Assembly (NCBI GenBank): GCA_000733415.1
Contig: KL662191.1
Coordinates: 3,051,015-3,115,014, forward strand
From: [Leptolyngbya] sp. JSC-1
GTDB taxonomy: Bacteria > Cyanobacteriota > Cyanobacteriia > Elainellales > Elainellaceae
Direction of reading: 5' to 3'
DNA: 64,000 nt
Shown in pieces: positions 8,716-17,852 of this stretch. The notes under the pieces were generated by a model that did not search any database, had not been told where the DNA came from, and was given only the letters and a program-made list of their open reading frames with translations. The translations under genes were made by a program, and so were the position numbers. How positions within the stretch are numbered: the stretch's first letter is position 1; each line of letters starts with the position of its first letter.

Positions 8716-11700
8716 GTGACCACACTCAAAGCTTCCTCTCAAGGACTCGCGAAAATTAAGCAAGCCAGAAGCGAAAAAGGTTGGGCAGTCAACGATTTTC
8801 GTTGGATTGAAGCAGCAAGTGAAATCTTGGGTTCGTCCTGGATAAAGGATGGCGTTTTAGCAGCCGGCATCTCAGAAGGTACCTGGAAGCGATTCTTGGC
8901 TGGAAAGTCACCCATCAATGCAGAGGCATTCAAGGCATATTGTCAAGTGCTAGGGATCGCCTGGGAAGAGGTGGTGGAGCAGGGGAGTCCTGAGGACAAT
9001 AAGGTAGAAGAGAGAGAATTCTTGCCTTCTCCCTCTTCCCTATCTCCCCCATCCTTGCTTCAAGACTGGAACGAAGCTCCCGATGTCTCAATTTTCTACG
9101 GTCGTCAAGCAGAGCTGGATACGATGGCCCAATGGGTGATGCAAGAGAACTGTCGCCTAGTAACGCTGCTGGGCATGGGAGGGATTGGCAAAACCTCGTT
9201 GGCCGTGAAATTGGCAAAAGCAGTGGTAGAGGGTGGGGCAGGCAGAAAATATAATCATCCATCCACTCAACTGCTCCGCAGAAACCAGTTTCCACCCCTC
9301 GCCCCAACTGCTCCGCAGAAGCAAGCTACGCCCCATCCCCCCATGCAAGCCATCATCTGGCGCTCTCTCCGCAATGCACCTCTGGCTGAAGAACTGCTGG
9401 CGGATCTGCTCCAAGTGCTATCACACCAGCAGGAGACGGATTTGCCCACGCATCTGGAGGGCAGGCTGACGCGATTGTTGCACTATTTGCGGGCGTCGCG
9501 CTGTTTGCTGATTCTGGACAATGCTGAATCGATTTTGCAAGCAGGCGATCGCAGTGGGCGCTACCGTCCTGGATATGAGGGCTATGGGCAACTGTTACGC
9601 TGTGTAGCAGAAACCCCTCATCAAAGTTGCTTGATTCTCACCTCACGGGAAAAGCCCTATGGCCTCAGTGCCTTTGAGGGAGAAGCGCTACCCGTGCGTT
9701 TGCTCCAGCTTTCCGGTCTGCCAGACACCGATGGACGAGAGCTATTTAGCGACAAGGGCAGCTTTACTGCAACGGCAACCGAATGGCAGACGCTGATCAC
9801 TCGTTACGCTGGAAATCCGCTGGCGCTGAAGATCGTTGCTTCTTCGATTCACGATTATTTTGATAGCAATATTTCGTACTTTTTAGAGACTACAAAGCAA
9901 GGTACATTTCTATTTGATGATATTCGAGATCTGTTACATCAACAATTCCAGCGATTGACCAAGTTGGAACAATCGATCATGTATTGGCTGGCGATCGATC
10001 GCGAACCTGTGACGTTACCAGAACTGCAGGCCGATTTCGTCACACCAGTTCCAATACGCGAATTGCTAGAATCGCTCAATTCGTTACAGCGGCGTTCACT
10101 AATTGAGAAAAATGACACTCGGTTCACGCAGCAGCCCGTTGTAATGGAGTATGGGATCAATCAGTTGATTGAGCAGGTCTGTAGGGAGTTGATCGATCAG
10201 AATGGAGATCTGTTTATCAGCCACGCTCTCATCCAAGCTCAGGCAAAAGACTATGTGAGAGAAACTCAGTCGAGCTTAATTCTGCAACCTTTGATCGATC
10301 GGCTAATCGCAGAACTAGGAAGCACGGCAGCTATGGCAGCTCGTTTGAGCCAAATGCTCACTCAACTGCGGGGCAAACCTGCCAAAGCAACCGGATATGC
10401 TGCTGGCAATGCCCTGAATCTGCTGCATCAAGCAGGCGTGGATTTAACAGGCTTTGATGCCTCTTATCTGACGGTTTGGCAGGCTTATTTGCAAGGGATT
10501 CCGCTACATGATGTCAATCTAACAGGCTCTAATATATCCCGCTGTGTGTTTACAGAAACGCTGGGAAATGTATTATGGGCAGCGTTTAGCCCTGATGGGC
10601 AACTGCTAGCAACCTGCGGCACGGATTGTGGGGTGCGGGTTTGGGATGTGACATCAGGCAAACTGTTGCTGATTTGTCACGGACACGCCAACTGGGTTCG
10701 CTTTGTGGTGTTTAGCCCTGATAGCAAAACGTTAGCGAGTTGTGGAGCTGATCGCACTGTCAAACTCTGGACAGTGCAAGACGGCGTTTGCATTAAAACG
10801 TTGATTGGACATGAGCATGAAGTGTTTGCGGTGGCGTTTAGTGCCGATGGAAGAACCTTAGCGAGTGTAAGCGGCGACCAAACAGTAAAACTGTGGGATG
10901 TTCGCAATGGCTATTGTCTGAAAACCTTCACAGGACATACGGATTGGGTGCGTTCGGTTGCTTTTAGTCCAGATGGAGGAACTCTAGGCAGCAGTGGAGC
11001 TGATCATACGATTAAACTTTGGGACGTGAAAACCGGAACCTGCCTAAGAACTTTAACTGAACATACAGGCTGGGTGCGATCTATCGTTTTTAGTCCTAAT
11101 GGGCAATACTTAGCAAGTGCTAGCAGCGATCGAACGATTAAACTGTGGAGTTATCATGCTGGTGAATGTTTGAAGACCTACACTGGGCATCAAGGTAGCA
11201 TTTACTCGATTGCCTTTAGTGGTGATGGCAACCTATTAGTGAGTGGTAGTGGTGATCGTACTGTAAAATTGTGGGACTGCAACACAAATACTTGTATTAA
11301 AACGCTGTATGGACAAACCAATGAAGTTTGCTCTGTAGCATTTAATTCAGATCGAAAAACGATTGCCTGTGTCAGCCTCGATCAAACATTGCGATTGTGG
11401 AATTACCACAGCGGACAATGCTTAAGAACCTGGTATGGGCATACCGATTGGGCGCTTCCAGTTGCCTTTAGTCCAAACGGAACGCTTTTAGCAAGCGGCA
11501 GTAACGATAAAACAGTGCAGCTCTGGGATTGGCAAAGTGGAACTTACCTCAAGACACTGCGGGGGCACACTGATTTCATTTACGCTGTTGCCTTCAGTCC
11601 AGATGGACAAACCCTAGCCAGCGGCAGCACTGATTGCACAGTGCGGTTGTGGAACACTACAACAGGAGAATGCTTTCAGGTCTTGCAGGGACATACCGAT

Positions 11701-12417
11701 TGGATTGATGTTGTTGCCTTTCATCCGGATGGACAAAGACTTGCCAGCGGTAGTGCAGATTGTACGGTACGGCTATGGGATGCTCAAACCGGACAATGCC
11801 TCAAAACATTGACTGGGCATACCGAGAAACTACTGGGAACGGCATTTAGTCCCGATGGGCAGCAACTTGCTAGCTGTGGTGTTGATCAAACAATCAAACT
11901 TTGGGATGTGGAGTCAGGCAGTTGTCTTAAAACACTACAAGGACACGGCAGTCGGATTTGGTGGGTGACGTTTAGCCCCGATGGAAAGCTGCTAGCCAGT
12001 TGTAGCACCGACGAAACGATAAAACTATGGGCTATCCCCACCGAAAAATGTCTCAAAACCCTAACCGGACATACCAATTGGGTGTTTGCAGTAGCATTTA
12101 GCCCTGATGGTGCTCAGCTCGCCAGTGCGTCCCATGATCAAACCATAAGAATTTGGGATACTCAAACAGGAGAATGCCTACAGATATGCAATGGACATAA
12201 TCATCTTGTATCGTCGGTTGCTTTTAATCAAGATAATCAAACAATTGCTAGTGGTTCTCAGGATCAAACCGTAAGAATTTGGAATGCTAAAACAGGAGAA
12301 TGCCTTCAAGTACTAATTGCGAAGCGATTGTATGAAGGAATGAAGCTGACAGGCATAAGTGGATTAACAGAAGCTACAATCGCAACCTTACAAACACTTG
12401 GAGCAATTGTTGAGTGA
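8716..12417 (+). CDS. STAND-type NB-ARC ATPase with 14 WD40 repeats
   Basis: The 1233-residue protein starts at GTG. Residues 1-90 form a helical HTH-like domain (RWIEAASEILGSSWIKDGVL, GTWKRFLAGKSPI). An NB-ARC module follows, with P-loop GMGGIGKTSLA near residue 153, kinase 2 LLILDNAES near 262, and a GxP-like GNPLALK near 370. A short pentapeptide-like stretch (LTGFDASYLTVWQ) precedes 14 WD40 repeats, enough for two seven-bladed propellers, and a typical short C-terminal tail. STAND proteins are ligand-triggered switches in signalling, defence or cell death. Which applies here cannot be told. About 30 extra residues made from a DNA repeat lie between the P-loop and the conserved IIWRSLRNAPL (see 9236-9345). 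Confidence 0.9.
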   Translation: MTTLKASSQGLAKIKQARSEKGWAVNDFRWIEAASEILGSSWIKDGVLAAGISEGTWKRFLAGKSPINAEAFKAYCQVLGIAWEEVVEQGSPEDNKVEEREFLPSPSSLSPPSLLQDWNEAPDVSIFYGRQAELDTMAQWVMQENCRLVTLLGMGGIGKTSLAVKLAKAVVEGGAGRKYNHPSTQLLRRNQFPPLAPTAPQKQATPHPPMQAIIWRSLRNAPLAEELLADLLQVLSHQQETDLPTHLEGRLTRLLHYLRASRCLLILDNAESILQAGDRSGRYRPGYEGYGQLLRCVAETPHQSCLILTSREKPYGLSAFEGEALPVRLLQLSGLPDTDGRELFSDKGSFTATATEWQTLITRYAGNPLALKIVASSIHDYFDSNISYFLETTKQGTFLFDDIRDLLHQQFQRLTKLEQSIMYWLAIDREPVTLPELQADFVTPVPIRELLESLNSLQRRSLIEKNDTRFTQQPVVMEYGINQLIEQVCRELIDQNGDLFISHALIQAQAKDYVRETQSSLILQPLIDRLIAELGSTAAMAARLSQMLTQLRGKPAKATGYAAGNALNLLHQAGVDLTGFDASYLTVWQAYLQGIPLHDVNLTGSNISRCVFTETLGNVLWAAFSPDGQLLATCGTDCGVRVWDVTSGKLLLICHGHANWVRFVVFSPDSKTLASCGADRTVKLWTVQDGVCIKTLIGHEHEVFAVAFSADGRTLASVSGDQTVKLWDVRNGYCLKTFTGHTDWVRSVAFSPDGGTLGSSGADHTIKLWDVKTGTCLRTLTEHTGWVRSIVFSPNGQYLASASSDRTIKLWSYHAGECLKTYTGHQGSIYSIAFSGDGNLLVSGSGDRTVKLWDCNTNTCIKTLYGQTNEVCSVAFNSDRKTIACVSLDQTLRLWNYHSGQCLRTWYGHTDWALPVAFSPNGTLLASGSNDKTVQLWDWQSGTYLKTLRGHTDFIYAVAFSPDGQTLASGSTDCTVRLWNTTTGECFQVLQGHTDWIDVVAFHPDGQRLASGSADCTVRLWDAQTGQCLKTLTGHTEKLLGTAFSPDGQQLASCGVDQTIKLWDVESGSCLKTLQGHGSRIWWVTFSPDGKLLASCSTDETIKLWAIPTEKCLKTLTGHTNWVFAVAFSPDGAQLASASHDQTIRIWDTQTGECLQICNGHNHLVSSVAFNQDNQTIASGSQDQTVRIWNAKTGECLQVLIAKRLYEGMKLTGISGLTEATIATLQTLGAIVE
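9236..9345 (+). repeat. In-frame repeat insertion in the NB-ARC domain
   Basis: Two identical 16-mers, CAACTGCTCCGCAGAA, lie at 9268-9283 and 9305-9320, followed by GCAAGCTACG. This resembles the TCCGCAGAAGCAAGCTACG palindromic repeats often scattered in cyanobacterial genomes. It adds about 30 Pro/Gln-rich residues between the P-loop helix and the next conserved strand while keeping the frame open. Confidence 0.6.
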
Positions 12418-12424
12418 TCCCGCT

Positions 12425-13927
12425 CTAGGTCTGCCAAATTAACACCCCAGATATCCCCCCTAAAATCAGAAGCATCAGAGCAAGCACCGTTAGCCCAATG
12501 GCACCCCATCGAATCATTCGATTCGCGCGAGCTTGGGCAGCGATGAGAGCTTGATTCGCCTGTTCTAGGGTAGCCAGTTCCCACTGCATCCGCTGCTGTT
12601 CCAGTGCTTGACTGGCGGTAAAAAACCGATATTCCTGATTACTCAAGCTCTTGCCTTCTATCCAGTGTTGAGCAGCCTGAAGGACTTGCCCTCGGAGCAG
12701 GTGAACTTCATCCTGGTAGCCAGACGCAACCCATGCTTCCAATTGAGCAGAATAGGGGCGTAATGTCTGTAATTGCTTGCTTACCCACTCCAGATTGAAC
12801 ACCTCTGCATAGATGCGGCTAAACACGCGCAATTGCCCCTGTTGCTTCACTACTAATCCCGACAGCAGCAATTCAATCGTTTCAGGAGAATCATCCGCAG
12901 GAATGCTGCCACATTGCAAGATCTGACGGTAGAGTCCGAGCAGTCGGCTAGCTCGTTGTTCATTGCTGAGTAGTCGATCGCGAATTGTCCTTAGATGTGG
13001 CGGTTCATCTTGAGTCGCCCAGTTCTCGATGACCCGCGATTCCACAATGGCAGCCACCCGATCGGCAATCGCTCCATGCTGCGTCAATATCTCCCGCACC
13101 AGTTTTTTTAGAAATGGAGCATCTGCTTCAGGTATCATCCCCTTATCTTCTAATTCCTGCAGTTCCCTGTCTCCAGCTTGCGCCACCAGTTGGCACAATT
13201 TCTGTGTCAAGAACGGTTGCCCCCCTGTCCAATTGAGAATTTCTTGAAGAATTGCCTGAGGATTTTCAAACTTATCTACAAATCCTACCTCTAACGGCTG
13301 CACTTCCGATAGGTGAAATCCAGTTAGCTCGATTGCTCGACCGATATTAAACGGAGTACGCTGACGATCGGCGATCAAATCAGATGGTGACGCAACGCCC
13401 AACAAAGCAAAGGTGAGATGATGGTGTTGATGGCACGAGCGAATCAAGGCAAAAAAGTCGTCCGTGTCAAATGGCAAACTGAGGATGCTGTCAATTTCAT
13501 CGAAAAAGATGACAATTGGCTTTTGAATCAATGCTGGCAGTACCGTCTCCAGTAACTCACCCAATCGCCCTACTGGGGAAAAGTCTTGGCGTTCTGCCAA
13601 CCATTGCCGCACATTGATGTTCAGTTGAAATCCCCGCATCAGCCGCATGATTATATCTGCATACCACTGGTCTGGGGTAATGCTGCGGTTGCCGATGCCG
13701 GAGAGATCAATCGTTGCACAGACAATACCCTCACCTTGAAGCCGTTTCGCTACCTGTGCCCGCAGGCTTGACTTTCCCATTTGCCGACAGTTTAAGACAT
13801 AGCAAAATTCACCAGATCTGAGAGCGCTGAACAGTTCATCGTCGGCTCGCCGTACTACATAACTGGGAGCATCAACCGGAAGACGACCACCTACTTGATA
13901 GTGGCAAGGGGAGATTGGCGTTTGCAT
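12425..13927 (-). CDS. AAA-like domain (AAA_35) ATPase with C-terminal membrane anchor
   Basis: The 500-residue protein begins YQVGGRLPVDAPSYVVRRAD, typical of cyanobacterial AAA_35 proteins. Walker A is LNCRQMGKSSL near residue 50 and Walker B is IVIFFDEIDSIL near 142. A sensor region (LLGVASPSDLI) and a winged-helix-like segment follow. Residues about 470-497 (AIGLTVLALMLLILGGISGVL) form a membrane helix, so the ATPase is probably tethered to the membrane and faces the cytosol. It converges on the NB-ARC/WD40 gene with only 7 bp between stops. It is paralogous in domain type to the ATPase at 153-1562 but lacks that protein's N-terminal HTH-like region. Targets are unknown. Confidence 0.82.
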   Translation of the reverse strand: MQTPISPCHYQVGGRLPVDAPSYVVRRADDELFSALRSGEFCYVLNCRQMGKSSLRAQVAKRLQGEGIVCATIDLSGIGNRSITPDQWYADIIMRLMRGFQLNINVRQWLAERQDFSPVGRLGELLETVLPALIQKPIVIFFDEIDSILSLPFDTDDFFALIRSCHQHHHLTFALLGVASPSDLIADRQRTPFNIGRAIELTGFHLSEVQPLEVGFVDKFENPQAILQEILNWTGGQPFLTQKLCQLVAQAGDRELQELEDKGMIPEADAPFLKKLVREILTQHGAIADRVAAIVESRVIENWATQDEPPHLRTIRDRLLSNEQRASRLLGLYRQILQCGSIPADDSPETIELLLSGLVVKQQGQLRVFSRIYAEVFNLEWVSKQLQTLRPYSAQLEAWVASGYQDEVHLLRGQVLQAAQHWIEGKSLSNQEYRFFTASQALEQQRMQWELATLEQANQALIAAQARANRMIRWGAIGLTVLALMLLILGGISGVLIWQT

Positions 13928-14152
13928 AGGTTGATCGTTGAAGGGACGCAGATGAAAAGGCAGAGATAAATACTATCCCTCTAGATGACTATTCCTCTAG
14001 ATTAACGAATCAAGCAGATCCAGAATAAGCTATGTCCGGGATGGGTATGATAGCACCAACTAGGGGCAATCAATACTTGATATAAAATTGTGCTTGACAG
14101 GCCACCTACCATGATCAAACCTATCAACCCCAGCAAAGACACACAGATCTGA

Positions 14153-14515
14153 TCAAAATGCTGATATCTCCATTTCATGATTGTTGGCCCTGTTTAAATA
14201 GCTGTGCTGCATCTGAGACATATTCATTGGTAGTGTTGACTGTGATGTTGACTGTTGTGTTGATTGTTGTGTTGACTGTGGTGTTGAGCAAGGCACCCAG
14301 ATCGATAGCACCAATCCTAATAAAACCAGCGTGAATGCCACTTCTAGCAGATAAACTTTGCGGCTATGATGAGTGCTAGCTTGATAGTCAACGTGATGAG
14401 TCTGGGTTAAACATTCCCGCTCCAGCAATACCCAAGGTTCGCCGCCAGTTGACCATAAGTTGAGCAGTCGATCTGGAGTATACAATTGGTTTAATCCCCA
14501 ATGTGAAGGCTTCAT
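14153..14515 (-). CDS. Small single-pass membrane protein, unknown
   Basis: I do not recognise this 120-residue protein. A membrane helix is clear at residues about 54-75 (YLLEVAFTLVLLGLVLSIWVP). A run of STQQSTQQSTSQST repeats follows, encoded by repeated TGTTGACTG-type DNA at 14229-14285. The N-terminal half is soluble, with an LLNLWSTGGEPWVLLERE segment. It lies 48 bp downstream of the DUF4278 gene on the same strand, so the two may be cotranscribed. The low-complexity tail makes homology hard to judge. Confidence 0.55.
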   Translation of the reverse strand: MKPSHWGLNQLYTPDRLLNLWSTGGEPWVLLERECLTQTHHVDYQASTHHSRKVYLLEVAFTLVLLGLVLSIWVPCSTPQSTQQSTQQSTSQSTLPMNMSQMQHSYLNRANNHEMEISAF

Positions 14516-14563
14516 GATAAAATCTCCTTGCTATTCATACGTCTGTGCTGAGATGAAGGTGAT

Positions 14564-14758
14564 TTAGCGAAACCCAGCATAAGGAACGCCGCGATACTGA
14601 AGTTGAATCACAGTCTGAAAATTTTGTTCAACCTTGGGCAACCGAATCAAACAACTAGCTCCGCGATATATACCATTCGCCTGCTTCGTTTCAATGGCAG
14701 GGACAATCGCTTCATATTGATTCATTTCATATTGAGCAGAGCGATAAGTGAGTTGCAT
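14564..14758 (-). CDS. DUF4278 domain protein
   Basis: This 64-residue protein has the DUF4278 pattern: an opening MQLTYRSAQYE and a closing LQYRGVPYAGF, both with the YRG-type turns of the family. DUF4278 proteins are short cyanobacterial proteins of unknown function. The gene faces the inverted repeat at 14822-14906, whose near arm starts 63 nt upstream of its ATG. Confidence 0.75.
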   Translation of the reverse strand: MQLTYRSAQYEMNQYEAIVPAIETKQANGIYRGASCLIRLPKVEQNFQTVIQLQYRGVPYAGFR

Positions 14759-14821
14759 GGTGTTCTCCTGCAGATCAATGTGTTGTTCATGCCTCAGTTA
14801 TAGGGCTAGAAGCAGAACCTA

Positions 14822-14906
14822 GTCGATACAGAAAAGTTAAGGACTTGCGAAGGAACCTATTAGCCTACTCTAAGTTTCTAAATCTCCTTAACTTTTCTGT
14901 ATCGAC
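14822..14906. promoter_or_regulatory. Perfect 22-bp inverted repeat between divergent genes
   Basis: The left arm at 14822-14843 and right arm at 14885-14906 are perfect reverse complements over 22 nt, with a 41-nt loop. Read outward, each arm gives TCCTTAACTTTTCTGTATCG followed by AC. The left arm points at the DUF4278 gene and the right arm at the peptidoglycan-binding gene. The same 18-mer core sits upstream of the Spondin/RTX gene at 3462-3479 in the matching orientation. This fits a pair of back-to-back regulatory or promoter elements. A long RNA hairpin or a MITE-like element are alternatives. Confidence 0.7.
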
Positions 14907-15051
14907 CCTGAGCGATTCAATTTCTATAACAGGAATATGTATGATGCGAGTTCACAAACCAAGATGCACTCGCGGAAAGCTTTAAATCCTGTGGATACAG
15001 AGGTGATTTAGAGCGATCGAAACCTGTAAAACCTACATAGAGGAATTTCCC

Positions 15052-15654
15052 ATGCATACCACAAATTCTGCTTCATCTCGTGCCCTTGCCGTTTTACGGC
15101 GCAATAGCACTGGCGATGATGTTCGCTTTTTGCAAGAGCAGCTGAATACCGTTAAATTCTTTCGTCCTGATTCCAAGCTTCCTCTGTTGGCAAATGACGG
15201 CATATTTGGTCCAATCACTGAATCTGCGGTTAAGTCTTTTCAAACCACAGAGCGTATTCTGGTGGATGGCATAGTTGGAATTCAAACATGGTCAGCCTTA
15301 TTTCGGATCGTGGTTCCCATTACAAAATACGCATCTAATGTCCACCCATTTCGCGTTAATTTTGCACCTGGTACAAGCTCAGCGGTTTTGGGAAATGCGG
15401 TGATACGGGGTGATCGAGACGTTTATATCCTATGGGCTAGGACTGGGCAAAGAATGCAACTCCAGATGAGTTCTCCTGAGAACAATGCCGTTTATGACCT
15501 TTCTGATCCTGTTGGAGGTGTGCTGCAACAAGAGGCAAGACAGGGAGACATCATTTTACCCATGTCCCATGATTTCCAAACCGGTTACTACTACATCTCA
15601 GTTGGCGGAACCCGCGGAAATGCCAGTTATCAGTTGCGGGTCGAGATAGTTTAG
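15052..15654 (+). CDS. Peptidoglycan-binding domain protein
   Basis: In this 200-residue protein, residues about 12-85 form a PG_binding_1 domain (LRRNSTGDDVRFLQEQLN, NDGIFGPITESAVKSFQ, VDGIVGIQTWSAL). Residues about 95-200 are a beta-rich domain (VYILWARTGQRMQLQMSSPENNAVYDL) resembling pre-peptidase-like C-terminal modules. No signal peptide is visible in the first 20 residues, so its route to the cell wall is unclear. The ATG is preceded by AGAGGAA. It is transcribed away from the inverted repeat at 14822-14906 and ends before the bidirectional hairpin at 15755-15790. Confidence 0.8.
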   Translation: MHTTNSASSRALAVLRRNSTGDDVRFLQEQLNTVKFFRPDSKLPLLANDGIFGPITESAVKSFQTTERILVDGIVGIQTWSALFRIVVPITKYASNVHPFRVNFAPGTSSAVLGNAVIRGDRDVYILWARTGQRMQLQMSSPENNAVYDLSDPVGGVLQQEARQGDIILPMSHDFQTGYYYISVGGTRGNASYQLRVEIV

Positions 15655-15754
15655 GTTCTAACTGACACTTGACAAACGGCAGAAGCGGTCGTGTCTGCGC
15701 CATTGCTGGATGAGCAACATCAGCGAATGACCGATCGCACCAGTAGGCAAATTG

Positions 15755-15790
15755 CAAATTTAGGCCACCTGGATAGGTGGCCTAAGTTTG
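15755..15790. terminator. Bidirectional terminator hairpin between convergent genes
   Basis: A 16-bp stem with one G-T wobble and a 4-nt loop (GGAT) centres on AGGCCACCT / AGGTGGCCT, flanked by A and T runs on both sides. It lies between the stop of the peptidoglycan-binding gene (plus) and the stop of leuA (minus), the expected place for a shared terminator. Confidence 0.85.
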
Positions 15791-15847
15791 TGGAACTAGT
15801 GCAATATTCAAAAGGTGTTCTGTACGCGAGTGCGTTATCCGACGGGA

Positions 15848-17464
15848 TCAACCAACCGGCTGAGCCGCATCATGCTGAGGATGCAGCACCTTACCGCTTT
15901 GCAGACTAGCCGAGAGGCGATTCAGCGCACTCATGTAGGCCATTGCCGATGCCACAATAATATCCGTATTGGCGGCATGACCTGAGAAAATCCGGTCGTT
16001 GTGCTTGAGCCGAATCGTCACTTCTCCTAACGCATCAATCCCGGCTGTGACTGACTGCACCGAGTATTCAATCAACTGATTCGGTACGTTCACCACTCGG
16101 TTGATCGCTTTGTAGACCGCATCCACCGGACCCGTACCAATTGCGGCATCCATCAGTTCTTCACCATTTGGGGTGCGGATGATTACGGTGGCAGTGGGAC
16201 GGGCATGATCACCGCAAGACACCTGCACATGCTCCAGCTTAAACAGTTCTGGGGCCTGTTGGGTTTCGTCGTTCACAATCGCTTCTAGATCGCGGTCGGT
16301 GATTTCTTTCTTCTTGTCGGCCATTTCTTTAAACCGAAGAAAAGCCCGGTTCAGCTCTTGCTCGCTCAGCTCAAAGCCCAATTCCTTCAAACGAGTGCGG
16401 AAGGCATTGCGGCCCGAATGTTTGCCCAGCACGATCTGATTATCGTTCAAGCCAATCGATTGGGCATCCATGATTTCGTAGGTCAGCTTGTGCTTCAGCA
16501 CCCCATCCTGGTGAATGCCAGACTCATGGGCAAAGGCATTGGCCCCCACAATTGCTTTGTTGGGCTGCACCAGCATGCCGGTCAGGTTCGACACCAAACG
16601 CGAGGTTTTGTAGATCTGGCGGGTATCGATCCGGGTCAGGGGTGCTTCCGATTCAGGCGGACGGCCCAAGAAGGGATTGAAGTATTGCCGCCGCACATGC
16701 AATGCCATCACCAGTTCCTCTAACGCCGCATTGCCAGCCCGCTCACCAATGCCGTTGATGGTGCACTCAAGCTGCCGTGCTCCATTTTTAATCGCCTCTA
16801 AAAAGTTGGCGACGGCCAAGCCCAAATCGTTGTGACCGTGGACGGAAATAATCGCCTGATCAATATTGGGCACATTGTCTTTAATGCCTTTGATCAGCGC
16901 TCCAAATTCAGCCGGAGTGGTGTAGCCAACCGTATCCGGAATGTTGACTGTGGTAGCTCCAGCCGCGATCGCCGCTTCTAGCACCTGATAGAGAAATTCG
17001 GGGTCCGAGCGTCCGGCATCTTCGGGCGAAAACTCGACATCATCGACAAAGGATTTGGCATAGGCTACCATTTCGGGGCCAATTTGCAGCACCTCCTGGC
17101 GCGTCTTCTTCAGCTTATACTCCAAGTGAATATCCGAGGTGGCAATAAAAGTATGAATCCGGGGTTTGGCGGCTGGAGCCAGGGCCTTAGCAGCGGCTTC
17201 GATGTCTTGCTTGGTAGCTCGCGCCAATCCACAAATCGTAGGGCCATCGGGCGTACCGACCTGTTGAGCAATTTTAGTAACGGCTTCAAAGTCACCGGGG
17301 CTAGCAAAGGGAAAACCCGCCTCGATCACATCCACTCCTAGTCGGGCGAGCTGCCGCGCAATCGTCAGTTTTTCTTCCACGTTCAGGGTGGCTCCGGGCG
17401 ACTGTTCGCCATCGCGGAGGGTGGTATCGAAAATGATGATGCGGTCGCTTGCCTGGGTGTTCAT
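15848..17464 (-). CDS. leuA: 2-isopropylmalate synthase
   Basis: The 538-residue enzyme condenses acetyl-CoA with 2-oxoisovalerate, the first committed step of leucine synthesis. The DRE-TIM metallolyase signature is plain: FDTTLRDGEQSPGA near residue 12, IEAGFPFASPGDF near 46, and the metal ligands in SVHGHNDLGLAVAN near 205. NGIGERAGNAALEE and HESGIHQDG follow. Residues about 390-520 form the LeuA dimer domain that binds leucine for feedback inhibition. Length is normal. The ATG at 17464 directly precedes MNTQASDRIIIFD. The promoter region upstream contains a large 28-bp tandem repeat array. Confidence 0.97.
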   Translation of the reverse strand: MNTQASDRIIIFDTTLRDGEQSPGATLNVEEKLTIARQLARLGVDVIEAGFPFASPGDFEAVTKIAQQVGTPDGPTICGLARATKQDIEAAAKALAPAAKPRIHTFIATSDIHLEYKLKKTRQEVLQIGPEMVAYAKSFVDDVEFSPEDAGRSDPEFLYQVLEAAIAAGATTVNIPDTVGYTTPAEFGALIKGIKDNVPNIDQAIISVHGHNDLGLAVANFLEAIKNGARQLECTINGIGERAGNAALEELVMALHVRRQYFNPFLGRPPESEAPLTRIDTRQIYKTSRLVSNLTGMLVQPNKAIVGANAFAHESGIHQDGVLKHKLTYEIMDAQSIGLNDNQIVLGKHSGRNAFRTRLKELGFELSEQELNRAFLRFKEMADKKKEITDRDLEAIVNDETQQAPELFKLEHVQVSCGDHARPTATVIIRTPNGEELMDAAIGTGPVDAVYKAINRVVNVPNQLIEYSVQSVTAGIDALGEVTIRLKHNDRIFSGHAANTDIIVASAMAYMSALNRLSASLQSGKVLHPQHDAAQPVG

Positions 17465-17533
17465 AGCTATTAAGTGAAGTGAGTGTTAAGTGAAGTAATA
17501 TCAAATCCGGTTGGCCGCCTTACGTAGAGGCGT

Positions 17534-17718
17534 TTTGCCAAAACGCCTGTACAATCCAATGTTTGCCAAAACGCCTGTACAATCCAGTGTTTGCCAAAAC
17601 GCCTGTACAATCCAGTGTTTGCCAAAACGCCTGTACAATCCAGTGTTTGCCAAAACGCCTGTACAATCCAGTGTTTGCCAAAACGCCTGTACAATCCAGT
17701 GTTTGCCAAAACGCCTAT
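17534..17718. repeat. 28-bp direct tandem repeat, 7 units
   Basis: Units start at 17534, 17562, 17590, 17618, 17646, 17674 and 17702; the last is truncated and diverged. The core of each is TTTGCCAAAACGCCTGTACA. Only the first unit keeps a complete palindrome with the sequence before it (AGGCGTTTT-GCC-AAAACGCCT, 17528-17548). It fills most of the 388-bp gap between leuA and tonB, whose other bases show no gene. There are no spacers, so it is not a CRISPR array. Confidence 0.95.
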
Positions 17719-17852
17719 AAAATATAGCGTTTGAATCTAGGGTATTCAGTCGGATTTGGTATGAGTACGAGAAATCATCACAATAATAGCTATTTTATGG
17801 CCTGTGCTGTCGATTGGTGGCGAGCAGATCCGGTTTCTTTGATTGAACCTGA

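Noticed and set aside
17534..17718. 28-bp repeats as a CRISPR array for the type III operon
   Set aside because: The units are directly head to tail with no spacers, and they lie 7 kb away from the cas genes in the leuA promoter region.
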